Part shown: piece by piece, positions 42,442 through 53,480 of the stretch
Numbering within the stretch: position 1 is the stretch's first letter
Layout of the letters: every line of letters starts with the position of its first letter
Assembly: GCA_963971405.1 (NCBI GenBank)
Contig: OZ020484.1
Coordinates: 9,486,001-9,550,000, forward strand
Direction of reading: 5' to 3'
DNA: 64,000 nt
DNA from: Psococerastis gibbosa
Taxonomy: Eukaryota > Arthropoda > Insecta > Psocodea > Psocidae
Made by a program: the position numbers and the translations under genes
The notes under the pieces: model-generated
Seen by the model: only the letters and a program-made list of their open reading frames with translations
What the model was told of the DNA's origin: nothing
Databases searched by the model: none

Positions 42442-43075
42442 TAAGTAGGATAAATATTTCAATACCCTTTTTAACCTTTAATTTTCTTGTGTACATAAGT
42501 TATGTTTCTGTAATATGTAATGGTCAATTTATTGTTTTATGGCGCAACCTGGCCGAATGCCTCCGTCTTTTTCCGGGTATGTGTAAGTGTAATAGTAAAT
42601 TGGATAAATATTTCAATATCCTTTTTTAACTCATAATTTTCTTGTGTACATAAGTTATGTTTCTGTAATATGTAATGGTCAATTCATTGTTTTATGGCGC
42701 AACCTGGTCGAATGCCTCTGTCTTTTTCTTGTGTAGCCTACATAAGTTATGCTTCTTTAAAATGTAATTGCAATTCATTGTTTAATGGCACAATCGAGCC
42801 GAATGCCTCTGTCATTTTCCAAGTATGTGTAAGTGTAATAGTAAATTTGATAAATATTTCAATGTCCTTTTTTAACTCTTAATTTCCTTGTGTACATATG
42901 TTATGTTTCTGTAATACGTAATGGTCAATTCATTGCTTTATGGCGCAACCTGGCCGAATGCCTCTGTCTTTTTCCGGGTATGTGTAAGTGTAATAGTAAA
43001 TTTGATAAATATTTCAATGTCCTTTTTTAACTCTTAATTATCGTGTGTACATAAGTTATGTTTCTTTTATATGCC
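42440..43075 (+). repeat. Tandem ~157-bp repeat downstream of the hAT transposase
   Basis: The units repeat GATAAATATTTCAAT(A/G)(C/T)CC, TTGTGTACATAAGTTATG, TTTATGGCGCAACCTGG and CCGAATGCCTCTGTCTTTTT. Copies start near 42,448, 42,602, 42,846 and 43,003, with one shortened unit near 42,729. Confidence 0.85.
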
Positions 43076-44084
43076 AACTCAGCCAATTCATTCAATTCTG
43101 CACAACGAACTAGAATAATTATTGCTTACAGTTACTAGAGCAATTCTTATGGTGCATTAACACAGCAATCAAAACTCTGACTCAGAAAAATGTTCTTAGG
43201 AGTCCATGAACAAGGTGTTTTTAACTTCATGTAGGCCCTGTAATATGTCGAATAAGTAATGAATTTGTGGTGTTGATAAATTTCACTGTATTTTTTTTAA
43301 GTTAGTGTAAATGTATATTGTGTGTATGCTAATTTTAAAATATGAGTCCATTGACGGGGTATTGAATAAAAATTGTCAGGACCTAATTCAATGATTTTTT
43401 GTTACTTATTTGTGTACCTATTCTGATATGTCCTAAGTGGGGGATTGGGCATAGTTGGCCCCATACATAGTCTAATTATTTTCTATGATATATAAAATAG
43501 TAAATGTGACATTTGGCAAGTTCTAAGGGTGACTTCAACTATATATGTAATTAGTGGGGTCGGTAAATTTTTGTCAAGGTCATACAAAAAATGTGGGAAT
43601 AATAGCAAAGTATATAAATTATATAGACCTATTCATATGACGTCACAAAGCATGTTTGAGGGGTAATATATGCGTGACGCTACTGTATTTTTATCTACAT
43701 ATCAAGATTGACAACTCCTAATGTATTTTATAACTTAAAAAATGCGACCATTATGGGTTTTAGACTAGATAGAATAGATTTTAAATTTGGGCGGAATTGG
43801 GCGGGTTGGCACGCTCCTACTGGCGGTTTCAAGAAATATATTACTGGCAACACTGAGGACTGTCAAGTACGGTCATCACAAGATGGACGCCCTCCCACCC
43901 TGATGTATTTCTATACCAAAGATATCCATTATATGAGCCCGTCAATTATACTGAAATTTTTAACTCCACTCCTTCAAATCCATCCTGAGATCGTCATAAA
44001 TGTGGTCTTTCCTTTTGTCCTCCTTTATTTGGAGAATTTTCTTTTCATACACCGGCTCTTGAAATTAACCAATCCGTTGGAAAT

Positions 44085-44345
44085 ACTGTATATAAACGAA
44101 AGAGGCTGAACTGGTGGGGACACGTACTACGTAGAGACGAAAACCACCAGTCAAAACAGGAATGAACCGGGGATACAAGGAAGAAGACCATCAGGGAGGT
44201 CGAAAGTTTCACTGAGAAGAAAGATTGCCGGAGATATGAGAAGTTAGGAACTCTCAACAGAGAATGCACAAAACAGGACTGTCTGAAAAAACGCTGCTGT
44301 CCATGACCCGACCGTCCATGATGATATGGCGCAGTAAAAGTAAGT
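44085..44345 (+). pseudogene. LINE ORF tail remnant
   Basis: With a frameshift it reads RLNWWGHVLRRDENHQSKQE, the WxGH tail of non-LTR reverse-transcriptase ORFs, and ends ATGGCGCAGTAAAAGTAAG. It lies just downstream of the Gasz stop codon, between hAT and Gasz. Confidence 0.55.
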
Positions 44346-44427
44346 TATAAGTATTGTATATGAGCAGTGGCAATGTATAAACAATTAAACAAATTACAGA
44401 AGTCTTATGAGGATCCGAACTATTCAG

Positions 44428-47400
44428 TCACTTGGAATGCAAAAACACAAATGCGGCCACCACAAATGAAGCAAAGACGACGGCACAACTGGGGATGTAG
44501 CTCCTGCTGCGTGATGATCCTGGAGATATGTACCCAGGCCGGTATTCCCCAATCCCTTTCATCTGGAAACGAATGCAGAACATTTATTTAAAGCGCTCCT
44601 TACCACAGGGTGTTTTATTTCAAAACTACAAAGTTCTTAACATTTCTTGCATAGTTAACGAGGAAAAATGCAAGCAAAGTGATAATGTTGTAAACTTTCA
44701 AATTAGGTAATTAGGTTAAACAAAACACAATCCTTTATGAAGTTAGAATTTAGGCTAGGAAGCATAGATATAATTGGGTTTTTTTTGGTGAATTTACACA
44801 ATTTAAAAAAGTGCGGGGAATTTAAAAGAACTAGATCGTACAATGAATAAGATTTTAATGTTAATATTTCAAATCCAACCTTTGCATCTGACCCCCCGCC
44901 CCCCTCTTGGATCCAATCCAAGCTACGCCCATGCAAGGGAGTGAGTTGCGACCCATCCACGATAGGATGAGACATGGAATACCTATAGAAATAGAATAAA
45001 CTCGGTGTTCCGCTAATGGAAGTTTTCGAATGAAAAAACTGATCCAAATGTCATCCTATCGTGGTCGGGTAGTGCTTATCGAGTCCTAGCATCACGCCTC
45101 AAATTTCCAAAAAATAGGTATTTTGGAAATTGAATTGTTTCTTGGATGTGGGTAAATATAACAAGGAAAAAAGTGAAGTGATTATTACAGAAGTATCATT
45201 CATATAAAGAAAAACCAACAGTGGGCCTACTATGCTATTTCGTATAATTAACTTATTCATGGGGTTAAAAATGTAAACTAAACAATTTTGAATAGCATTT
45301 TCCATTATAAAATTATCTTTTTACATGTTTTAATCGTCATAGTAGGTCCACAGATATAGGAGTGGCCAATATTTATGGTCAACTTCCTCTTAGCAGCGCC
45401 TCAGGCGCGGATCTACTAGGTTCCTCAAAATGCATAAAACCCCACCATTTCAGTCCTATTTTTCACAAGTTATCTCCCGGGGGGCCCCCGGGCCCCCCTT
45501 GTGCTCGCTTGTATTAATTACCTATAATATAGAACCCTTATTGCTCTGAAAATGCGTAAAACCCCAATATTTCAGCCCTATTTTTCAAACAAAAATTCGA
45601 ATTAAATCTTAGCCCCTCCTTGGTCTCATTCTAGATCAGCGCCTACATCTTTAAGACGATATGGAACGTAGATATTGGCCACCCCTAGATCACGCAAAAA
45701 TCAGTTCGTTCCTATTTTTATTTAATTTACTAAGCAAGCTAAAAATATTTGGCATATCCAAGTTGAAGAAGACTACTTCATACACAATATCATAAGATAT
45801 TTTAATTTTTTGGTGCAGCCATTTCTCTATGATCGTTATGGGAGCGGAATTGTAGTCCCTTTCTTTTAATTAAATAATTACAACACCAAAAATTAAAAAT
45901 ACCATAGGATATTGTGTATGAAGTAGTCCTCTACAACTTCCATAGATGAAATCTTCATAACTTACATAGTAATTTAATAAAATTAATCAACCGATTAATC
46001 CAGGGGTGACCAATTGCTACGTTCCAAATCCACTTATGATTATGCCATAATATCATTCGGGTTAATAGTTTCGCTCCCAGACAAAGAACTAACTTTCGAA
46101 GATTCTTACCTTGCCAAAGTGAGCTAAGAGAATATGAAAGCGCCTCTGAAGTTGTTTGTGTATTCTGTGAGTTTCTACCAATGTTTTGAGCTGTTCTTGC
46201 CGTGCACTGATGTCAACATGGGCCCCAGAACTACGAGACAGTCGCCCTTGTAAATACGACAGACTGGACCTGATGATCACGAGGTGCCTGAGAATGGTTG
46301 CAATAGCGTTCACAAGGTCGTCCATCCTAAAAAAATTAAAAGAACACACAAGCTCGTACGTGCGCGATGGTACTGCAATTAGGTACTGATAATCTTGTAG
46401 CCTCTAGGAGTTCCCATCTTTCTAGTCTAGACCAACCAAATATCCCACTCAGAAAGGGTTTGGCAACAAACACAATTTATGAGGATACAGGGCGTAGAAT
46501 ATCGGCACTCAAAAATCTGATACTTAATATTTTTTATTTAATTGCCTGCTTCATCATCGATATTTTAAGTTTTATTACCCTACATTACATACCCCAATTT
46601 TCGATCTCTGGGAAGTTGCCACAGAGACATTTGCGACCAAGGGCGGAGGTGATAACGATGTACACTTCGCAAGATGTTCCTACGTAGCGGTTGGAGCTTC
46701 ACCCCTAACCGTTTCAGCTCGTCGTCACATCCAGATAGAACACTATACAAATCAAGGCTAGGTAAAGTAAGACTCAGACATCCGGCCCCATCCAATATGT
46801 CTCTGGTAACTCCACTGAAGCCGCCATCACCATCTGAATTCGGCAGCTCGGCAAGGAAGTCGTTTAAGCATAGGTCAGTCGTATCTACTAATTTTTCCTG
46901 TTTCAAATAAAAAGTAAACTTAATCAAATTAAATTAAATAGTAATATTGCAACTTCTACTGCTTTTTGTCTGCGCAGCTATCTAAATTTTGGGCCTATGG
47001 CCTGTGGTATTAAGCTAAATTTATTGCTTTCCAATTTATACGTAGTATAAAGAAAGCTTTGTGACGGTCGAAATTTTCGATTCCGAGATTTCAACGGATT
47101 TACACGTTTTGAGGTCCCAGGAATCCAAAAAAGTGGATTTACGAAATGTCTGTCTGTAGCTCTGTCTGTCTGTCTGTCGCTCTGTCTGTTCATCGATTTG
47201 CGGGCAAACTACTCGGTCGATTTTGGTGAATTTGAAATGAAAAAATTTAGCACGTAGGTTCACAAAAATCATACCTCGGGACCATTTTTTTTTTTGGGGC
47301 TAACTCAATTTGGGGGGTTTTTATTTTCAAAAAACTTCGAAAAAACGTCTAAAAAAATTATTTCCCAAAAACGGCTCCAACGATTTCCTTTAAATTCACA

Positions 47401-50400
47401 TATATTGTAGTCGCTACTAATGTTAACAAAATGCGGGGGGTCGCTTGCCCCTTGATAGTTTGCTTCTGGGGGTAAAAAAATAAAAATAACTAAATTTTAA
47501 TGAAAAATGACTAAAAAATAATTTTTCTGCGAAACCTTTCTATCGATGATTTCCACCTTCTGGCATGTTTTAGGTGTTAAATTGAGTAACGAAACCGGAC
47601 AGGTTGCCTTCCCAAAAAACTATTTGGTTTTGTGCAAAAAATTATTTTTTGAAAAATGATAGCCTAGATAATTTGCGCTCAATTGCATTGCGTGTCCTGC
47701 CATTATTGCTGTGTGGTAATATGTTGGTCTGACCTGTCTAGAATTTATCTCCCCTCCAGTGACGTTAGGTGGACAACCCTCCCCCCCTGAGATATCCGAA
47801 ATTTAGCCATAGGAAAATTATTTACCATGAAACTACTCATTTCCTCTATCTAATAATGTTGATAAATTGGAAAGCATGTTCGAGTAAACTCGGACCGGTT
47901 CTTTACAGTTTTTTTTTAAGATTCGCTTAGGGCTTTTGGATACTACAGCAGGTAAAATTTAATTTAATATAGGTAATAAGATGGCATTGGATCTAAGCAA
48001 TTTGATGTCCTCAACCTCAGTATATTATATTGATTCCGATTGGACTGGTTTACGTCGCTCTATGTTTTATTAATAAGATTTGTACATAACTTAATTGCAA
48101 AACAATGTCATACTTACAATCAATGCAACCTCATCTACAGCAGAAGGATCTACAAACAACTCAGCCAAGGGATACGCAGCTGTTACAGGCTTGTCGGCGT
48201 AGAACAGTTCTTCAGCAGCATACCCATCTTTGTCTCTAATATCAGGGTTAAGACCAGAATCTTTAAGTAATTGGGCTATATCCTCGAATCCTTTTTCCAA
48301 TGCAAAGAAAAGTGCCTGTTAGATAAAACATAAGATGATATAGTAAGTTACAAGGTCTAACGTACATAAAATTTTATACATACCCGCATACCTACTATGC
48401 CATTTAGTATCAACTTATTCCTTGGGTTAAAAATGCAAACAAAACAATTATGAAAAACACTTTCCAGTGTAAAATTATCATGTTTACATATTTAATCCCA
48501 GATTAAAAATAATCGTAATAGTAGGCCCACAGTAATTAAATTGAAGTATGGCAATGGCTGGTGTCATATTTAAGCTGTTTAACAATTTTATGAAGGGGTA
48601 GTAGTAGTAGTAGTAATTGTTGTTAAGAGCTATTTGGGCCCATAAGTCCGCCCTGCTCTTCTACTGCAATTTGATCATATTGCTGAATTTCAGAAGCTCC
48701 CGTGGCCTGAGGGTCATTTGACACTCTGCATCGGCCCCCGCAAACTCCAAGTGTTCCAAACGTGAACGCCAGATTGCTGGACAGTCTGCTAGTATGTGCC
48801 ATCCTATTTCGTTTTCACTTTCCCAATGAGGAAGTGGCCGAAGTACGGCAATTTATAGGGGAAGTGAGAAAATTGGGGTCATCTATTGCCAAGCGCAGAG
48901 AAAATTGGATCGGTCACACGTTAAGTCATGATGGTCTGCTTCATACGATCTTGGAAGGACACAGAGTATTTGGACCAGCTGCGCAGACTTTAACTGCACG
49001 ACATACTTGAAGAGGCTGACAGACGACAGGACGGAATGGAGGATCTGGGGCGTGTTGCTGCTTGCCTTGCGTGGCTTATTTTACTTTTATTTATTTATTT
49101 TTGATCTAAGGAAAGGATGGATATAGATTTTCTTAAAAATTGGTCCAACTTTATAGAGGAGCATTTAACAAGGGAGAAACATTTTTTTGACGCCAACATG
49201 TAGAGCTATAGATAGGCCTTTAAACAAGGAATCCAATGAATCCCATCAAAAACACATATTCGAAAAAAAATGGATATGTAGCCCCATTTCAAAATAGGCA
49301 ACTCATATAATATATTATATACAGTGTATACTGTACATATGTAAATTATAAATTATTATCATATTTATAATTATTCATTATACTTAGTTTATTCTATAAT
49401 TCAATTCTTTTATAGGTATGTAAAACATCTTTCTTCTTTTATCGTTTATTTGTCTGTAATGTATTGTAATTATGATTATGTAACAATATAATATATCTTT
49501 TATAGATTGAATCGTATAACGTCGTACTGATTTATTACAAATTGAATAACAGTCATTTTCAACACCTCTTTAGGCATAACACTATTTTGTAAATCAAAAT
49601 AATAATAATGGAATAATAGAATAAACTAAGTATAATGAATAATTATAAATATGATAATAATTTATAATTTACACATATACCATATAATACTGCGTGTCCT
49701 GATTTGATTTTGGACAACCCATTAAATGCATGTCTCCCTGGACACGCGAATTAAGTAAGTAAGTATATAATACTGCAATATAATATGTAACGGGGGTCAA
49801 TGACTTACCGTCCAACCTCGAGGATCTGTCATGGTTAACGAAGTTCTTGGGGAAGTAAGTAAAGTAGAAACCACTGGTTTAAGGCCGTAAGAAGCTGCAA
49901 GCATGAGAGGAGTTCTGCCACGACTGTCAATAGTGTTGGGGTCCGCACCAGCTTTAAGCAGTAAGTCGACACACTCTTCCCGGTTCGATTGTTGCCCAAT
50001 AGCGCAGCACATGGACAGGGGAGTTATCAATTCTGCAAGAGCAATTATTGTACATTATTGTTATGAAACTTCTTCTTTCCTATTTATGTATAGATGATTA
50101 TGAGTGACTCCCAATTTCCCCAAAATCCACCGCACAGTTTGGCAGGACATCATCACAATCACTTTCCTTATATAAAAATAAAAAAATATGAAGTACCGCA
50201 CAGTCAGCACTATATGTACAATGTAAAGCTAGGAGCCAAGTTTGGCACCAAAAGCTTGGCTCATTGCATGTTTTTCCAGAAATGGCAAGTTGTCACAAAC
50301 ATCAATAGAAAATTGTATTTGTACTATAAAATAATTTATTATGAATAAAGCCCCCTCTTACACTCAACTAGGAAGCCTGCATTGCCAGAAAATGTAGCAA

Positions 50401-52922
50401 GTGTGGGAGACGAACCAACAACCTTTCGGGTGAAAGTTGGAGTCTGTACCACTACTCTACATGTCCTGACTGTCCATGAATCATTCTGTGTTCAATGCTT
50501 TTCGTAATTGCGCCAGCAGTCTGATCATGGCGATTATAATACCGGTATTTATATAATCTCCTGGTATTAAAAATGTAAACAGATAATTTTATAATGGAAA
50601 GTGCTATTCAAAATTTGTTTGTTTACATTTTCAATCCCCTGGTATTAAAAATGTAAACAAGATAATTTTTTAACGGAAACTTGGAAAGTGCTATTTCAAA
50701 TTTGTTTGTTTACATTTTTAATACCAGGGGATTAAAATAAATACCGGTATTATAATCGCCATGATCAGGCTACAGGACAGTATTATTGCTTTCCTATTTG
50801 TTAGGGTTTATGCTAATTATATGTTAGTATGTATTTCAATTTCAAACGGATTTACACGTTTTGATATCCCAGGAACAAAAGAAAATTGCTTTTTACGAAA
50901 TGTCTGTCTGTTGGTCCGCCGATTTGTGGGCAAACTGCTCAATGGATTTTGGTGAAATTTGGCATGTAGGTTCACAAAAATCATATCGTAGGATCATATT
51001 TTGCTACGTTGGGCTACCTCGATTATGGTGGTTTAACCACCCAAAAAAAAATATAGCTTTCATAAAAAAATTACAAAAATAATTTTTCTGTGGAACCTTT
51101 CTATTGATGTTTAGTATTAGTATTAACTTATTCATCGGGTTAAAAATGTAAACAAAACAATTTTAAATAGCAGTTATCATTATAAAATTATCTTTTTTAC
51201 AATTTTATTCCCAGGCAACGACTAAAAATAATCGCCATACTAGGCCCGCAGGTGTGGTTTTCGACGCTAATTTCTATTAGAGTAAGAAAACCAAACAGGT
51301 TGCTATCCCAAGCAAGGTGTTTTGTTTTGAAGAAAAAAAAAGTTGGCATTATTATTGGGCAGTCCAGTTCAGACTATACGTTCGTCCCATCGATTACTAC
51401 AATGCTTCAGAACATGGAAAAACAGCCGGGATTGATCCTTAGGACAATAATATAGGTACCATGGCACCAATTCAATTCATTCCAATATATTTATTCCAAT
51501 TTAAATTTGATAAATTAAATTAAAAATTTACGAGGAATTAAGCAGCACAACTGTGTTTCCACGTGCTAGGGCCGGTGCAGTGTTTCAATTAATTAATTTG
51601 TTAGTTAATAGATAAATAGGAAAGAATGTACGGGTTCACTCGTACCGGTTCCTTTATATTTATGTGGGAAATTTCAGGGGAGAAAAGGAAATTAAGCTTC
51701 TGAACTTAATCACTAATACTACAAGTGAGGAGCAAACTTTCAAACCGGCACTAATCCATTTTCGTAAAATGTTCAGGAAACACGAAAAACATATTTATTT
51801 CGGCTTTATTATAACGGGAATATAAGATTTTAACCCTTCAGAAGACTGGGTTAAAATTTTTTTGTTTTTGTTTTGATTAGCAATCCTGATTCAACTCATC
51901 TTCAAGATGGAAAATCGATGATAAAATCAATTTTTAATTTTCATGGATTTGTGACGTTTTGAAAGTTTGCTCCTAGTATATATACCTATAAGTAAATATC
52001 AGATTTTTTTTACATTTTATCTTAGAACTTACCATTTTGTACATTAGGATTTGCACCTTTCTCGAGTAACAATTCTACACCTTCTACAAAGCCCACACCA
52101 CACATTTTGACAAGAGCAGGCATACCAGATGGAAGACACCCATCTATTGACTGGCCTGAAATCAGTAAGCAAATACAGTACTTTAAAGTAACACTGAGTT
52201 CCTGTGTGTGTTAGTTTCTGCAGAAGTGTGTACTTTCCTCCGCACGCTGCTTATTAACCCCCCTCCCCTCTCTGCTACGACGCGGCTCAGGTTCATACCA
52301 GGGAAGTGTGGAATTGGCCCATCTTCATCTACTAAAATGCAAATTAAATTTCAATCCCACAGTACCTTGAGAAGGAGTTGGTTTGTGTAGCAACGCGGTT
52401 CTGGTTATATGCCATGCATCCGTAAAAAAAAATAATAAGAACTTGACGAAGCAGTAGAATCCCGGGATGATGGGTCATGGTCGTTCTGAAAGTGTGCTTC
52501 CAAACTAGGCACACATACACATAAAAAGAGCAGTAACAATGGGCCAGAAAACATTTTAAAGATAAATTTGAAAACTTTTGATTTGATGTAACTAAAAAAC
52601 TATTCTTGGCCGACCTTTATTCACAAAAGGACTTCTTTTGAACTAAGGAATCGACAGGTAATTTATAAAATTTTACGATTTAGTTAGGGGTAGCTAAACT
52701 GAACCTTTACCATAACGACTACTTACCTTTTGAAATTGAAATACCAAGGAACTTTTTGACCGCTTCCAAATCTTTTCTATCTATAGCTTCATCAATTGTT
52801 TTAGGAGAACCATTTGAAGGTTGTAAATTATAAGCACGCCGGGGTCTTCCACCTCCACCACCGTAGTAATCATCATCCTCATCATCATCGTCATCGGACA
52901 TACCAGCCGGCCTGAAGTTCAT
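44428..52922 (-). CDS. Gasz: GASZ/ASZ1: ankyrin, SAM, coiled-coil, tail-anchored piRNA factor, 7 coding exons
   Basis: Exons in transcript order: 52922-52727, 52155-52033, 50032-49809, 48315-48118, 46897-46593, 46326-46110, 44562-44428. All introns are GT..AG with matching phases; 465 aa, against about 475 in vertebrate ASZ1. The N-terminus has an acidic run (SDDDDDEDDDYYGGGGG). Ankyrin repeats cover residues about 40-230 (VELLLEKGANPNVQN; CVDLLLKAGADPNTIDSRG; IAQLLKDSGLNPDIRDKDG). A SAM-like domain follows (about 255-345; ELKRLGVKLQPLRRNILRSV), then a leucine-zipper/coiled coil (350-420). The last exon ends with a hydrophobic tail AVVFASFVVAAFVFLHSK and stop, a tail anchor. GASZ holds piRNA-biogenesis factors at the mitochondrial outer membrane and nuage in germ cells. 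The same architecture plus C-terminal anchor makes the call firm. Introns carry many MITEs and LINE scraps. Confidence 0.94.
45221..45352. mobile_element. F3 MITE
   Basis: GTGGGCCTACTATG and ATAGTAGGTCCAC ends are inverted; the core is GGGTTAAAAATGTAAACTAA. In Gasz intron 6. Confidence 0.75.
45402..45645. mobile_element. GC-rich foldback element with GGATCTA ends
   Basis: Ends CAGGCGCGGATCTA and CTAGATCAGCGCCT; internal TCCCGGGGGGCCCCCGGG palindrome. Opposite orientation to the copy at 7302-7587. Confidence 0.72.
45660..46030. mobile_element. F2-like foldback element with CCACCCCT ends
   Basis: Ends GGAACGTAGATATTGGCCACC and GGTGACCAATTGCTACGTTCC are inverted, with AAGAAGACTACTTCATACACA and TGTGTATGAAGTAGTCCTCT arms inside. 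It ends about 80 bp from Gasz exon 6. Confidence 0.75.
47030..47940 (+). repeat. Dispersed repeat with TCTG microsatellite, copy 1
   Basis: Blocks in order: CGGATTTACACGTTTTGAGG, (TGTC)n, GATTTGCGGGCAAACTACTC, GTAGGTTCACAAAAATCATA, TTTTTCTGCGAAACCTTTCT, ACCGGACAGGTTGCCTTCCC and ACTCGGACCGGTTC. The same blocks recur in the same order at 50,830-51,670. Some frames are open in the microsatellite but I see no protein family. Confidence 0.65.
48386..48532. mobile_element. F3 MITE
   Basis: CATACCTACTATGC and AATAGTAGGCCCAC ends around TTGGGTTAAAAATGCAAACA. In Gasz intron 3. Confidence 0.7.
48600..49070 (+). repeat. SA tail fragment joined to a LINE ORF remnant
   Basis: (TAG)n followed by GAGCTATTTGGGCCCATAAG matches the 3' end of SA (inverted). 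From about 48,790 a decayed plus-strand frame reads AKRRENWIGHTLSHDGLLHT, a LINE tail of the type at 1750-2160. In Gasz intron 3. Confidence 0.55.
50344..50469 (-). repeat. S2 SINE copy
   Basis: On the minus strand: GTAGAGTAGTGGTACAGACTCC, CACCCGAAAGGTTGTTGG, GTCTCCCACACTTGCTACATTTTCTGG. The B box is mutated. In Gasz intron 2. Confidence 0.65.
50524..50767. mobile_element. F3 MITE, duplicated internally
   Basis: Perfectly inverted ends CTGATCATGGCGATTATAAT and ATTATAATCGCCATGATCAG. The core GGTATTAAAAATGTAAACA occurs twice in the same direction (near 50,563 and 50,642), so one unit has been duplicated within the element. Confidence 0.8.
50830..51670 (+). repeat. Dispersed repeat with TCTG motif, copy 2, holding an F3 MITE
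   Basis: The order of blocks is as in 47,030-47,940 (CGGATTTACACGTTTTGATA; GATTTGTGGGCAAACTGCTC; GTAGGTTCACAAAAATCATA; AACAGGTTGCTATCCC; ACTCGTACCGGTTC). An F3 MITE (51,110-51,251) splits it after CCTTTCTATTGATG. Confidence 0.65.
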
Positions 52923-53159
52923 TTTAGTACTTTTGTAGCAGTAGAATTAGCTGAATAATCTTATGTATGAAACCTAACAAGCCCAACTGACAATTTTGGC
53001 AAATAAGTGTAATAACACTACTACTTGAGTACTACTAACAGTAAAACTGTGTTACTGTGGTGAAACTGTCAGCTGTCGCCTGCCTCTTAACAAAGGCACT
53101 ATATACACGTGCATTGAGTGCCCTACTCTTAACTCTTTTATAAAAAGTGTAAACGTAAA

Positions 53160-53220
53160 CAAAACAAAACAACCATTACAGAATGACGTCACATCCAGGT
53201 CACTCTGATTGGTTGGACCG
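53160..53220 (-). promoter_or_regulatory. Possible Gasz promoter: CCAAT box and CRE
   Basis: On the minus strand AACCAATCAGAGTG (CCAAT box) is followed 16 bp on by TGTGACGTCATTC (TGACGTCA, a CREB/ATF site), 260-290 bp upstream of the Gasz start codon. Placement fits a proximal promoter, but chance or a repeat is possible. Confidence 0.35.
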
Positions 53221-53424
53221 CTAAAGGCGCCATTACTCCATGTGTTTCCATAGGGTTTGGTTGATTTATCTTCATTTTCTTGCTTTTAATTAAATTTTGA
53301 GACGAATATGGACTTAAGTTCGTACGAAAGTGAATAAGCGGTAGACATGAAGGCAAGGTAGATAAAAAAATTGAGATTATCGGCTTTGATGCCATGAAAT
53401 GGGATGGAAAACCGGGAGAAATGA

Positions 53425-53480
53425 AATGAAATATCGTCTTTATTTTCAGGCGAGCTTTAGCCCCGAAGGGCTACTCTTCC
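53425..53480 (-). repeat. Retroposon 3' end of the hairpin/AATAAA type
   Basis: Minus strand: TAGCCCTTCGGGGCTA hairpin, then GAAAATAAAGACGATATTTC and ATTTCATTTC. Same layout as 295-356 with a different hairpin sequence. Confidence 0.5.

Larger units (their letters stand above)
38060..43855 (+). mobile_element. hAT transposon, 5.8 kb, apparently complete
   Basis: The terminal inverted repeats CAGTGTTACCAG (38,060-38,071) and CTGGCAACACTG (43,844-43,855) match with one difference, and the element is flanked by a perfect 8-bp target duplication AGGACTGT (38,052-38,059 and 43,856-43,863), the hAT signature. Subterminal CGCCAATTGGGCGGGTT and GGCGGAATTGGGCGGG repeats sit at both ends and may bind transposase. 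The interior holds a three-exon transposase gene and a ~157-bp tandem array. Confidence 0.93.

Noticed and set aside
50824-51082. Plus-strand frame rich in CLSV-type residues
   Set aside because: It is translation of the TCTG microsatellite region of a dispersed repeat shared with 47,030-47,940.
53230-53440. Short plus-strand gene starting ATGGACTTAAG near 53,310
   Set aside because: The frame stops after nine codons and no splice model or domain supports it.
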